Below are positions 18,514 through 25,917 of a DNA stretch of 64,000 bases, piece after piece. The stretch covers positions 124,001-188,000 of the forward strand of contig NZ_LQCI01000049.1 in the NCBI RefSeq assembly GCF_001613935.1. The letters run 5' to 3'. The DNA is from Amycolatopsis regifaucium. Its GTDB lineage: Bacteria; Actinomycetota; Actinomycetes; Mycobacteriales; Pseudonocardiaceae. The translations under genes and the position numbers were made by a program. Numbering within the stretch: position 1 is the stretch's first letter; every line of letters starts with the position of its first letter. The notes beneath the pieces are model-generated. The model saw only the letters and a list, made by a program, of their open reading frames with translations, was not told where the DNA came from and searched no databases.

Positions 18514-19221
18514 TTAGTCGGCGCTCCCCAGCACAGCGGCGCGAACCGCGGCCAGGTCGGTCAGGTCGCCGAGCACCGTGTGCGCGCCCGCGTCGGCCAG
18601 TTCCTCCGCGCTGAACTGCCCGGTCGCCACGGCCACCGCGACGGCGCCGTTGTCGAGCGCGGCCCGCACGTCGTCCGGGGTGTCGCCGATGACGACGACC
18701 GACGTCGGCGCGAATTCGGTGCCGTGTTTCGCCGAAGCGTGGCCGACGGCCGCGGGCACGAGATCGGGCCGGTGCGCCGAAAGGGAGCCGTAACCGCCGA
18801 TCTCGAAGTCCACGTGCTCGTGCAGGTCGAACGCGGTCAGCTTGTGCACGGAGATCTCCGGCAGGTTCCCGGTGACCAGTGTCTGCACGATGCCGCCGTG
18901 CGAGGCGAAGGCGTTCAGCGCGTCTTTGGCGCCCGGAAGCGCGCGGCCGTTCGAGGACAGTGTCGGGGCGTGGCTTTCGGAGACCGCGATCAGCGCGAGC
19001 CAGAGCTTGCGCACGTTCTCCTCGGTGGGCTCGACGCCGTGCGAGGTCAGGATGTCCGCGCTGATCGCGCGTTCGGTGCGGCCGCCGAAGTTCGGCAGCG
19101 CCCGCAGTTCGAGCCCGGCGACCTCGGCGAGCGCGGCCGTGTACCAGGCGGCGCCGATACCGCGCAGGTCCACGAGGGTCTGGTCGATGTCCCACAACAC
19201 GAGCCGGTGCGGAGTAGTCAC
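18514..19221 (-). CDS. HAD family hydrolase (phosphatase)
   Basis: A 235-aa haloacid dehalogenase-type hydrolase. Motif I is VLWDIDQTL with nucleophile Asp10 and acid/base Asp12. Motif II is TLVTGN near residue 115. Motif IV is VVVIGDTPDDVRAA near 175, supplying the Mg ligands. The cap between 20 and 90 is helical, of the PGP/Gph type. Length and motifs fit phosphoglycolate phosphatase-like enzymes, but the substrate is not determined. It is the first gene of a probable minus-strand operon that continues with the membrane-anchored proteins and the MprF-like gene. Confidence 0.88.
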   Translation of the reverse strand: MTTPHRLVLWDIDQTLVDLRGIGAAWYTAALAEVAGLELRALPNFGGRTERAISADILTSHGVEPTEENVRKLWLALIAVSESHAPTLSSNGRALPGAKDALNAFASHGGIVQTLVTGNLPEISVHKLTAFDLHEHVDFEIGGYGSLSAHRPDLVPAAVGHASAKHGTEFAPTSVVVIGDTPDDVRAALDNGAVAVAVATGQFSAEELADAGAHTVLGDLTDLAAVRAAVLGSAD

Positions 19222-19393
19222 GTTGCCGACGGTACCGGTGAGCTAGTTCAACACGCGAAGAATAAATGGAGGGCGGTCATGCAGACCCAGAGCCGGCGCC
19301 CCGCCGGGGCGTTCGCCTCACTCGCCGCGGTGGCAGGCGCGAGCGGCCGCCCACGGGATCGCGTCCCGCAGCGGAGGCCTGGTCTCCTGGCGG

Positions 19394-19894
19394 GTGACCT
19401 CACCGGAGGGCGGCCGGAAGCTGTTGATTGTCGGACACCGCGTCGGCCGAGACGCGGGAGTCGCCGCGCGCTTCACACAGATCGTTTCGGCAGGCGTGCT
19501 GGTCACCGGTGTTTTGGCCGGATTCCTGAAACTGTGGGACTCCTCGCTGCCGCTCGGCTGGGACGTCCTCGGGTTCCTCTTCCTGACCTCGACCGGGTTC
19601 GCCGCGCTGCAGACCGGCCTGCCGCGGCTGCTCGGCGTGCGGGCGATGGCGCTCCTCGGCCCGCTGTACCTGGTCGCGCCCGCCGTCGCGGGTCAAGTGC
19701 CGGAGCTGCCGAGCCGGTCAGCCCGTCGGAATCAGCCCTCCAGGAGGCTGAAGCGGACGCGCCGGACCGGGTTGTCCAGGTTGGTGTCCACCAGGCAGAT
19801 CGACTGCCAGGTGCCCAGCGTCAGCACCCCGCCGAGGACCGGGATCGTGGCGTACGGCGGCAGCAGCGCGGGCAGGACGTGGTCACGGCCGTGA
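19394..19894 (+). CDS. Small membrane protein, boundaries uncertain (possibly decayed)
   Basis: From GTG 19394 the frame encodes three hydrophobic segments: IVSAGVLVTGVLAGFL, DVLGFLFLTSTGFAAL and AMALLGPLYLVAPAVAG. The last 50 or so residues run antisense through the yjbQ gene and look like non-native Arg/Ser-rich sequence. A well placed ATG with a GGAGGG site lies at 19279 in another frame (MQTQSRRPAGAFASLAAVA). This suggests the true gene starts there and has lost its frame twice. I do not recognise the family. Confidence 0.4.
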   Translation: MTSPEGGRKLLIVGHRVGRDAGVAARFTQIVSAGVLVTGVLAGFLKLWDSSLPLGWDVLGFLFLTSTGFAALQTGLPRLLGVRAMALLGPLYLVAPAVAGQVPELPSRSARRNQPSRRLKRTRRTGLSRLVSTRQIDCQVPSVSTPPRTGIVAYGGSSAGRTWSRP

Positions 19895-20151
19895 CCGGGA
19901 CTGCCGTGCTGATGCCGCCAGCGCCCGTCGCGGGGGAGCAGGTCATCGAGCGCCGTGAGCAGGTCCTCGTCGCTGCCCGCGCCGGTTTCGAGGATCGCCA
20001 GCCCGGACGTCGCGTGCGGCACGAAGACGTGCAGGATGCCGTCTTCGGCGTCCGCGTCGCGCAGGAAGGTCTCGGCGTCCTTGGTCAGGTCGTGCACCAC
20101 GGCCACGCTGCCGGTGCGCACCTCGATCTCCGTGGAGTACATGTAGTTCAC
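19732..20151 (-). CDS. YjbQ family protein (UPF0047, secondary thiamine-phosphate synthase-like)
   Basis: A 139-aa single-domain protein. The family signature is present: VFVPHATSGLAILE, then the HQHGSPGHGRDHVLPALL region with several histidines, and VLTLGTWQSICLVD near the end. Members can complement thiamine auxotrophy in E. coli, but the physiological role is unsettled. GTG 20151 or ATG 20142 are both possible starts. It follows the XRE-cupin regulator by 9 nt on the same strand, so the two are probably one operon. Confidence 0.85.
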   Translation of the reverse strand: MNYMYSTEIEVRTGSVAVVHDLTKDAETFLRDADAEDGILHVFVPHATSGLAILETGAGSDEDLLTALDDLLPRDGRWRHQHGSPGHGRDHVLPALLPPYATIPVLGGVLTLGTWQSICLVDTNLDNPVRRVRFSLLEG

Positions 20152-20160
20152 GGTAGTGCG

Positions 20161-20724
20161 TCAGGCGTGCCGCCGGGCGAGGGCGACCAGATAGCGCACC
20201 GGTCGATCCGTCGGGTTGACGTAGGCGCACGGCTGGGGCGTGCCGAGCTGAAGGCAGTCACCGGTGTCGAGTTCGTGGTCGACGTCGCCCTCGCGGAACC
20301 GCAGATGTCCGTCGAGCACCCAGATCTGGTGATGGGTCAGCGCGTAGGTGTGGGCGGGGAACGAGACCTCGGCGCCCGCGGGCAGGACGACCTCCACCAG
20401 TTCCAGCGGTCCGCCGAGCGACGGCGAGACAGCGCGGCGTACGTACCCCGTGTCCGGGTCGACCCATGTCGGCTGGTCCGCCACGCGAACGAGCCGCCGG
20501 TCGCCGTGTTCCGCGCGCGCGACCAATTCGGACAACGTCATTCCGAGCGCGGCCGAAAGCCGGCTGAGCAGGACCGCCGTCGGCTGCGCCTCACCGCGTT
20601 CGATCTTCCCGATCATCGCCCGGGACACGCCGGACATCTCGGCGAGCGCGTTGGCCGAGAGATTCTGGCCGACTCTCGCGGATTGGAGCGTCGCGGCGAG
20701 CGACGCGGACAAGGGATCCGACAT
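20161..20724 (-). CDS. XRE family transcriptional regulator with C-terminal cupin sensor
   Basis: About 187 aa from ATG 20724. An N-terminal helix-turn-helix (about 10-65: ATLQSARVGQNLSANALAEM, SGVSRAMIGKIERGEAQPT) is followed by a cupin_2 fold (about 105-185: LPAGAEVSFPAHT, HHQIWVLDGHLRFREGD, DTGDCLQL). This architecture is common in regulators of amino-acid, polyamine or stress genes. A longer start at 20766 would overlap the divergent gene. The ATG at 20724 lies 7 nt after a perfect TATAGT, so the transcript is probably leaderless. Divergent from a GNAT acetyltransferase gene, which it probably controls. Confidence 0.85.
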   Translation of the reverse strand: MSDPLSASLAATLQSARVGQNLSANALAEMSGVSRAMIGKIERGEAQPTAVLLSRLSAALGMTLSELVARAEHGDRRLVRVADQPTWVDPDTGYVRRAVSPSLGGPLELVEVVLPAGAEVSFPAHTYALTHHQIWVLDGHLRFREGDVDHELDTGDCLQLGTPQPCAYVNPTDRPVRYLVALARRHA

Positions 20725-20764
20725 GCTGCTCACTATAGTGGCAACCTCGGTTACTATACTCGCC
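20725..20764. promoter_or_regulatory. Compact divergent promoter with two -10 elements, both transcripts probably leaderless
   Basis: In this 40-bp gap TATAGT on the minus strand (20737-20732) lies 7 nt before the regulator ATG, and TATACT on the plus strand (20755-20760) lies 4 nt before the acetyltransferase ATG (7 nt before an alternative GTG). An imperfect dyad CACTATAGTGGCAACC / GGTTACTATACT joins them and could be the operator of the XRE regulator. Confidence 0.5.
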
Positions 20765-21280
20765 ATGGTGATCAGGGAAGCGACCGAAGACGACGCGGCG
20801 GCGTGCGCGGAGATCTACGCGCCGTACGTCACCGACACGGTGATCTCGTTCGAGACCGAGCCGCCCAAGCCGGACGAGATGGCCGAGCGCATCACCAAGG
20901 CGCGGCGGTCGCATGCCTGGCTCGTGCTCGAAGACGACGAAGGCCGCGTCATCGGTTACGCCTACGCGGGCCCGTTCAGTGGCCGTCCCGCCTATCGCTG
21001 GTCGTGCGAGGTCAGCGTCTATCTGGAGCGGGGCCGGCAGCGGAAGGGTGGCGGCCGCGCGCTCTACCAAGCGCTGCTGGACAGGCTGGCGTCACGCGGA
21101 TTCCGGAACTTCTGCGCCGGAATGGTGGTGCCGAACGACGCGAGCGCCGGACTCCACAAGGCGATGGGATTCGAGCCGGTGGGGACCTACAAGCGCATCG
21201 GGTACAAGCACGGAGCCTGGTGGGATGTGGCGTGGATGCAGTTGTGCCTGCCGGAGGCGGAACCGGTGGAGCCGCGGTAG
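20765..21280 (+). CDS. GNAT family N-acetyltransferase (phosphinothricin acetyltransferase-like)
   Basis: A 171-aa enzyme. The order IREATEDDAAACAEIYAPYVTDT, FETEPP, SVYLERGRQRKGGGRALYQALL and GFEPVGTYKRIGYKHGAWWDV is that of the Pat/Bar and MnaT group, which acetylates phosphinothricin, methionine sulfoximine or sulfone, or related amino acids. The acetyl-CoA loop is R-Q-R-K-G-G-G-R near residues 95-102. The natural substrate is not decided by sequence. It is divergent from an XRE-cupin regulator 40 nt away, suggesting local control. A 25-bp palindrome follows, between it and the convergent response regulator gene. Confidence 0.87.
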   Translation: MVIREATEDDAAACAEIYAPYVTDTVISFETEPPKPDEMAERITKARRSHAWLVLEDDEGRVIGYAYAGPFSGRPAYRWSCEVSVYLERGRQRKGGGRALYQALLDRLASRGFRNFCAGMVVPNDASAGLHKAMGFEPVGTYKRIGYKHGAWWDVAWMQLCLPEAEPVEPR

Positions 21281-21330
21281 AGGTGCGGCGGGGCTCAAAG
21301 GCCCTGCAGGAGTCCTTCACACCTTCCCCG

Positions 21331-21385
21331 GTACATGATGGCCCCCTTCCTTGCGCTAGGCGCAAGGAAGGGGGCCATCATGTAC
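21331..21385. terminator. Long perfect palindrome (25-bp arms, 5-nt loop)
   Basis: Arms 21331-21355 and 21361-21385 match perfectly around the loop CTAGG; the core is GGCCCCCTTCCTTGCG. It lies between convergent genes (acetyltransferase ends 21280, response regulator ends 21422). Confidence 0.75.
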
Positions 21386-21421
21386 TTCACGCGAGCAAGA
21401 CCGCCCAGGGCTCGCCACGCC

Positions 21422-22066
21422 TCAAGACGCCAAGTACCGCAGTACCGCCAGCACCCGCCGATTGTCCCCTTCGGACTGAGGCAGCGCCAGCTTCCCGAAG
21501 ATGCTCGACACGTACTTCTCCACTGAGCCCGCCGAAAGGAACAGCGCCGCCGCGATGGCCGAGTTCGACCGCCCTTCGGCCATCAGTCCCAGCACTTCCC
21601 GTTCCCGCGGCGTCAGCCCGGCGAGCGCGTCGGTTTTCCGGGTGGCGGTGAAGAGCTGGCTGACCACTTCCGGATCGAGCACGGTCTCACCGTCGGCGAC
21701 CCGCCGTAGCGCGTCGAGGAAGTCCGACACCTCCGCGACGCGGTCTTTCAACAGGTAGCCGACACCGCCCGCGCGGTCGGCGAGGAGTTCCGTCGCGTAC
21801 TGCGTCTCGACGTACTGGGAGAACAGCAGGATCGCGCAACCGGGCAGTTCCGAGCGGAGCGCGATCGCCGCGCGCAGGCCTTCGTCGGTATGCGTCGGCG
21901 GCATCCGGATATCCACAATGGACACATCCGGCCGGTGTTCCCGGACCGCCGCGCGCAGACTGTCGCCGTCGGCGACGGCCGCGACGACTTCGTGCCCCCG
22001 AAGGTTGAGCAGCTCGACGAGTCCGGCCCGCAGGATGGCCGAATCCTCCGCGATCACGACGCGCAC
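21422..22066 (-). CDS. NarL/LuxR-family response regulator
   Basis: A 214-aa two-component response regulator. The receiver domain has the acidic pair near Glu7-Asp8, the phospho-acceptor Asp52 (SIVDIRMPP) and Lys near 107 (YLLKDRV). The C-terminal HTH (about 148-210) has LTPREREVLGLMAEGRSN typical of the LuxR/NarL group. It follows its histidine kinase gene (22081-23346) with 14 nt between, forming a kinase-regulator operon. Target genes cannot be read here. Confidence 0.93.
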   Translation of the reverse strand: MRVVIAEDSAILRAGLVELLNLRGHEVVAAVADGDSLRAAVREHRPDVSIVDIRMPPTHTDEGLRAAIALRSELPGCAILLFSQYVETQYATELLADRAGGVGYLLKDRVAEVSDFLDALRRVADGETVLDPEVVSQLFTATRKTDALAGLTPREREVLGLMAEGRSNSAIAAALFLSAGSVEKYVSSIFGKLALPQSEGDNRRVLAVLRYLAS

Positions 22067-22080
22067 GCCGCCCCCATGTC

Positions 22081-23346
22081 CTATTTCCGTAGTGGTATCT
22101 CCGCGCTGATCACCGTAGGCCCTCCCGGTGGACTGTCGATGTCGAGCCCGCCGTCGACGGTCGCGAGCCGTTCGGCGATCCCGGCGAGCCCGCCGCCGGG
22201 TTCCAGCCGCGCCCCGCCTTCACCGCCGTCCCGCACCACGAGCCGCAAGCCGTCACCGACGATGCCCACGTCGACCTCGATCGCGGCCGAGGTGTGCTTG
22301 GCGGCGTTGGTCAGCAGTTCGGCGACGGTGAAGTAGGCGATGGTCTCGATCGACGGTGACGGTCTGCTCGGCAGGCCGACGGTGATCCGCGCGTCGATAC
22401 CCGAACCGGCGGCCAAAGTGGACAGTGCGACGTCGAGGCCGGAGTCGAGCGCGGCCGGGTGGATTCCACGGGCGAGATCCCGTAGTTCGACCAGTGCCTG
22501 CTTCGCGTTGGCATGCGCGGCGGTGACCAGGGTCGTGACGTGGGCGACGTCGGCGCCGTCCGAGGCGAGTTCGTCCTTCGCGATGCCGAGTTTCATCGCG
22601 AGCGCGACCAGCTGGGCCTGCGCGCCGTCGTGCAGGTCCCGTTCGATCCGGCGCAGGCGCAGTGCCGCGTCGTCGACGGCGGCCGCCCGGCTGCGTTCGA
22701 GATCGCGCACGCGTTGGGACAGGTCCTCGGCGCCGAGCACGCCGCGCACGAGCAGCCGATCGAATTCGGCCAGGCCGTGGACCACCCACGGCATCGCCAG
22801 CAGCACGGCCAGCCCGGTCAGCGCGAGCGGCAGGGTGAGCGGCCACGTGTCGACGCGGAGGTCGAACGTGGGCATGGCGTCGCCGTTCAGGGTGAACCAG
22901 AAAAGCGGATAGGTCAGCGTGCTGACGGCGTAGACGAACAGGGTCGCGACCAGGAAGAGTTCGATCAGCGTGAGCGGCAGCCGGATCAGCAGGTAGGCGA
23001 TCGAGCGCCAGCCCGCCGGATCACCGAGCTTGCTCTTGATCCCGTTCCACAGGCCCGGCCGCAGCTCGGGCCGGGCGGGTGGCGTGACCCTCGTGCCGAG
23101 CAGGGCCCGGGCGAGGCGGATCTGCGCGGCGCCGATCAGCCGTGCTCCCGCCAGCACACCGATGAGTACCGGCAGTCCGATGGTGAGCAGGCTCAGACCG
23201 GTCCCGATGACGAGTCCGGCGACGACGAGCACCACGAGCACCAGCGTCAGCGGCGCTCCGATCAGCACCCACGCCAGCTCGGCCCAGTACGCGCGGCTCA
23301 GCTGTGCGCCGAGGACGCGTCCGAGCAAGGCGAAGCGGGTGGTCAC
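22081..23346 (-). CDS. Sensor histidine kinase (HisKA_3, putative membrane sensor domain)
   Basis: A 421-aa membrane kinase. Residues 20-190 contain four hydrophobic helices in two pairs (about 25-70, 115-150 and 168-190), as in the actinobacterial PF13796-like sensor domain. The dimerisation/phosphotransfer region has His239 in RIERDLHDGAQAQLVALAMK, and the ATPase has LLTNAAKHTSA and DGGEGGA. Such kinases often sense envelope stress. It is paired with the NarL-type response regulator downstream; with no large extracellular domain the stimulus is probably within the membrane. Confidence 0.92.
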   Translation of the reverse strand: MTTRFALLGRVLGAQLSRAYWAELAWVLIGAPLTLVLVVLVVAGLVIGTGLSLLTIGLPVLIGVLAGARLIGAAQIRLARALLGTRVTPPARPELRPGLWNGIKSKLGDPAGWRSIAYLLIRLPLTLIELFLVATLFVYAVSTLTYPLFWFTLNGDAMPTFDLRVDTWPLTLPLALTGLAVLLAMPWVVHGLAEFDRLLVRGVLGAEDLSQRVRDLERSRAAAVDDAALRLRRIERDLHDGAQAQLVALAMKLGIAKDELASDGADVAHVTTLVTAAHANAKQALVELRDLARGIHPAALDSGLDVALSTLAAGSGIDARITVGLPSRPSPSIETIAYFTVAELLTNAAKHTSAAIEVDVGIVGDGLRLVVRDGGEGGARLEPGGGLAGIAERLATVDGGLDIDSPPGGPTVISAEIPLRK

Positions 23347-23393
23347 GGCATTCAGCCTGCCGTGGCCACCCGCCTCATGCCATCCAGGTTTCC

Positions 23394-23597
23394 CTAGTCT
23401 TCGCGGTGCTGTTCGTCCGCCTGCGCCCGCTGGGACGCCTCACGCATCTCGATGACGTCCGTCAGCCAGTCGCCGGTCTCGCGGGCGATGTCCCGGATCG
23501 CGCCGGTGATGATCGTCGCGATGTTGCCGATGTGGGTGGCCGCCGACTCGGTGACCTCTTGGACCACGTCTTTGGTGCTCTCGAACTGACCGACCAT
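23394..23597 (-). CDS. Small conserved hypothetical protein (67 aa)
   Basis: From ATG 23597, 67 aa: an amphipathic, Thr/Ile-rich helix (VVQEVTESAATHIGNIATII, TGAIRDIARETGDWLTDVIE) ending in a charged tail. It contains no long hydrophobic stretch and no recognised motif. The gene lies between the histidine kinase and the desaturase on the same strand. It could be a small helical partner protein; I do not recognise it. Confidence comes from high third-position GC and the reasonable spacing to the desaturase stop at 23608. Confidence 0.6.
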   Translation of the reverse strand: MVGQFESTKDVVQEVTESAATHIGNIATIITGAIRDIARETGDWLTDVIEMREASQRAQADEQHRED

Positions 23598-23607
23598 GTC
23601 AGCCACC

Positions 23608-24723
23608 TTATGCCGCTCGGAGGGTCTTGTCGTTCTCAACGGTAGCGGTCGCGCGGGGTTCGCCGTTCCAGGGCATGGCCAGTTTCACGATCTTCTTTGC
23701 CACCGAGAACAGCTGCTTGTGCAGCGGGCCGGTGTTGTACGGGAGACCGTACTTCTCGCAGATCGCCCGCACCTCGCCCGCGATCTCCGGATAGCGGCGC
23801 GCCGGGATGTCGGGGAACAGGTGATGCTCGATCTGGTGCGAGAGGTTCCCGGTCATGACGTGGAAGAGCTTGCCGCCGGTGATGTTCGCCGAGCCGAGGA
23901 TCTGCCGCAGGTACCACTGCCCCCGCGACTCGTTCTCGGTCTCCTCCTCGGTGAAGCTCTCCACGTCGGCGGGGAAGTGCCCGCAGAAGATGATGGAGAA
24001 CGCCCACAGGTTGCGGGTCAGGTTCGCGGTCGCGTTGCCGAGGAAGGTCAACGGCGCGAGCGGACCGGTCAGCAGCGGGAAGAGCACGTAGTCCTTGCCG
24101 ACCTGGCGACCGGCCTTCTTGAGCATCTTCAGGCCGACCTCCTTGTTGTCCGACCATTTGCGCTCGCCCTTGACGATGCGGTCGAACTCGAGGTCGTGCA
24201 GCATGACGCCCCACTGGAACATGAACGCCAGCGCCACCGCGTACACCGGGTTGCCGAGGTAGTACGGATTCCACTTCTGCGCCGGGTCCATCCGCAGGAC
24301 GCCGTAGCCGATGTCGCGGTCCTTGTCGAGGATGTTCGTGTACGTGTGGTGCATGTAGTTGTGCGAATGGCGCCAGTTCTCGGCGGGGGCGACGTTGTCC
24401 CATTCGAATTTCTGGGAGCTCAGCGCCGGGTCGCGCGTCCAGTCGTACTGGCCGTGCATGACGTTGTGGCCGATTTCCATGTTGTCGAGGATCTTCGCCA
24501 CCGAAAGCGCGGCCACGCCGGCGACCCACGCGGGCGGGAAGAAGCCGGCGAACAGCAGACCGCGGCCGGTGACCTCGAGCGCGCGCTGGGTCTTGATGAC
24601 GTTGTGGATGTAGTCGACGTCGGCCTGGCCGAGATCGGCGACGATCCGCTGCCGGATCTCGTCCAGTTCGCGGCCGAACTCCTCGACCTGAGCGGGGGTG
24701 AGCTTGTCCTGCAAGCCGGTCAT
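23608..24723 (-). CDS. Membrane fatty acid (acyl-CoA) desaturase
   Basis: A 371-aa di-iron membrane desaturase. The three histidine boxes are GHNVMHG (His86, His90), HSHNYMHHT (119-126) and HQIEHHLFPDIP (near 305). Hydrophobic regions around 55-80, 145-165 and 195-240 fit the membrane core. Closest in style to mycobacterial DesA3-type stearoyl-CoA delta-9 desaturases and linoleoyl-type enzymes. The upstream gene on the same strand, 13 nt away, encodes a ferredoxin reductase with its own 2Fe-2S domain, the expected electron donor. The pair probably adjusts membrane unsaturation and is likely controlled by the divergent TetR at 25918. Confidence 0.93.
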   Translation of the reverse strand: MTGLQDKLTPAQVEEFGRELDEIRQRIVADLGQADVDYIHNVIKTQRALEVTGRGLLFAGFFPPAWVAGVAALSVAKILDNMEIGHNVMHGQYDWTRDPALSSQKFEWDNVAPAENWRHSHNYMHHTYTNILDKDRDIGYGVLRMDPAQKWNPYYLGNPVYAVALAFMFQWGVMLHDLEFDRIVKGERKWSDNKEVGLKMLKKAGRQVGKDYVLFPLLTGPLAPLTFLGNATANLTRNLWAFSIIFCGHFPADVESFTEEETENESRGQWYLRQILGSANITGGKLFHVMTGNLSHQIEHHLFPDIPARRYPEIAGEVRAICEKYGLPYNTGPLHKQLFSVAKKIVKLAMPWNGEPRATATVENDKTLRAA

Positions 24724-24736
24724 GGGCCGGTCCTTT

Positions 24737-25828
24737 CTAAGCGTTGATCTCGACGTCCCCGACGGGGACGGAGACGCAGAGTTGGATCTCTTCGTTCTCT
24801 TCGCTGGAGGTTTCGCCGGTCTTGGCGTTGCGCACGCAGCCGGAGGTCTTGACCTGCGTGCAGGAGAAGCAGATCCCCATCCGGCAACCGTGTTCCGGGC
24901 GCAGTCCCGCGTCTTCGGCCTGCTCCAGCAAGGGCTTCCCGGAGTTCTCGAACTCGCGGCCGCTGCGTGCGAACCGGACCTGCCCCTCGGCGCTCTCGGT
25001 GTCGAAGGTGAGCGCGGGCGGGGTGAACTCCTCGGTGTGCAGATGGGCGCCGAGCCCGTCGGCCTCGAACGCTTCGCGGACGGAATCCATCAGCGGTTTC
25101 GGGCCGCACAGGAAGGTTTCGGCGTCGGGGTACCACGGCGCGGCCTCTTCGAGGTGCTCCTTCGAGAAGAATCCGTGCAGGTCACCGCCCGTCTTCGCGT
25201 GGGTGAACGCGTGTACCACCCGGAGACCGGGGAGGCGGCGGGCGAGGTCGCCGAGTTCGGCGCGGTAAAGCGCGTCTTCGGCGCCGTTGGAGTAGTGCAG
25301 GAAGGCGACGTCGCCCTCGTACTGCTCGTCCGCGAGCGTGCGCAGCATCGACAGGACGGGCGTGATCCCGCTCCCGCCGCTCAACAGCAGGATCCGGCGC
25401 GGCCTCGGCGAAGGCAGGGTGAATGCACCGTCCGGAGTGGACAGTCCGAGGACGGAGCCGATCGTGACCGTGCGGTTCAGATGCCGTGAGACGAGGCCCT
25501 GCGGATCCGCCTTGATGGTCAATTCCAGTGCGCGGTCGTGCTCCGAACCGGCGGGTGAGTAACACCGGGTCCGGCGGACGCCGTCGATCTCGACGGTCAC
25601 CCGCACGTACTGACCCGCGACGAAGCCGCGCCAAGCCCGGCTCGGCCGGATGGTCAGGGTGACCGAGTCGGGCGTCTGCCGCCGGACGTCGGTGACCAGG
25701 CCACGGAGCTCGCGGCGGACCAGCATCGGATCGACGAGTTCGAGGTAGCGGTCCATGCCATGGGGCGTGAGCAGGGCCTCGGCCAGCGAGGCCAGCCGCC
25801 TGGCCCTGCGCGGTAGGAGTGCCGTCAT
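24737..25828 (-). CDS. Ferredoxin reductase (FAD/NAD(P)H plus 2Fe-2S), electron donor to the desaturase
   Basis: A 363-aa two-component-type reductase from ATG 25828. An FAD-binding domain (RTRCYSPAGS near 112) is followed by an NAD domain (LLLSGGSGITPVLSML) and a C-terminal plant-type 2Fe-2S ferredoxin domain with the cysteines CRMGICFSCTQV and a last Cys in IQLCVSVPVG. This is the arrangement of mycobacterial Rv3230c, which serves DesA3 by electron transfer. It is the first gene of the two-gene operon. A palindrome ATTCAGTG-N10-CACTGAAT lies 12 nt upstream of its start. Confidence 0.92.
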   Translation of the reverse strand: MTALLPRRARRLASLAEALLTPHGMDRYLELVDPMLVRRELRGLVTDVRRQTPDSVTLTIRPSRAWRGFVAGQYVRVTVEIDGVRRTRCYSPAGSEHDRALELTIKADPQGLVSRHLNRTVTIGSVLGLSTPDGAFTLPSPRPRRILLLSGGSGITPVLSMLRTLADEQYEGDVAFLHYSNGAEDALYRAELGDLARRLPGLRVVHAFTHAKTGGDLHGFFSKEHLEEAAPWYPDAETFLCGPKPLMDSVREAFEADGLGAHLHTEEFTPPALTFDTESAEGQVRFARSGREFENSGKPLLEQAEDAGLRPEHGCRMGICFSCTQVKTSGCVRNAKTGETSSEENEEIQLCVSVPVGDVEINA

Positions 25829-25840
25829 CACTTCTCCCAA

Positions 25841-25883
25841 ATTCAGTGAACGCTTGTACACTGAATAGTGAAGTGGCGATACT
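25841..25883. promoter_or_regulatory. TetR-type operator and promoter between desaturase operon and TetR gene
   Basis: Perfect 8-bp inverted repeat ATTCAGTG (25841-25848) and CACTGAAT (25859-25866) with a 10-bp spacer. On the plus strand TTGTAC (25854-25859), an 18-bp gap and GATACT (25878-25883) form a promoter for the TetR gene, with the -35 inside the palindrome. A TTGACA occurs on the minus strand at 25895-25890. Occupancy by the TetR product would repress both directions (inference). Confidence 0.55.
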
Positions 25884-25917
25884 CGCGCTTGTCAACGCGA
25901 GAGGAGGGCGATGTGAC

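Noticed and set aside
17869-21651. A continuous plus-strand open frame of 1260 codons
   Set aside because: It runs antisense to HAD, XRE-cupin and YjbQ genes, has Arg/Gly/Val-rich low-complexity composition and no domain. It is a by-product of high GC in a frame opposite real genes.
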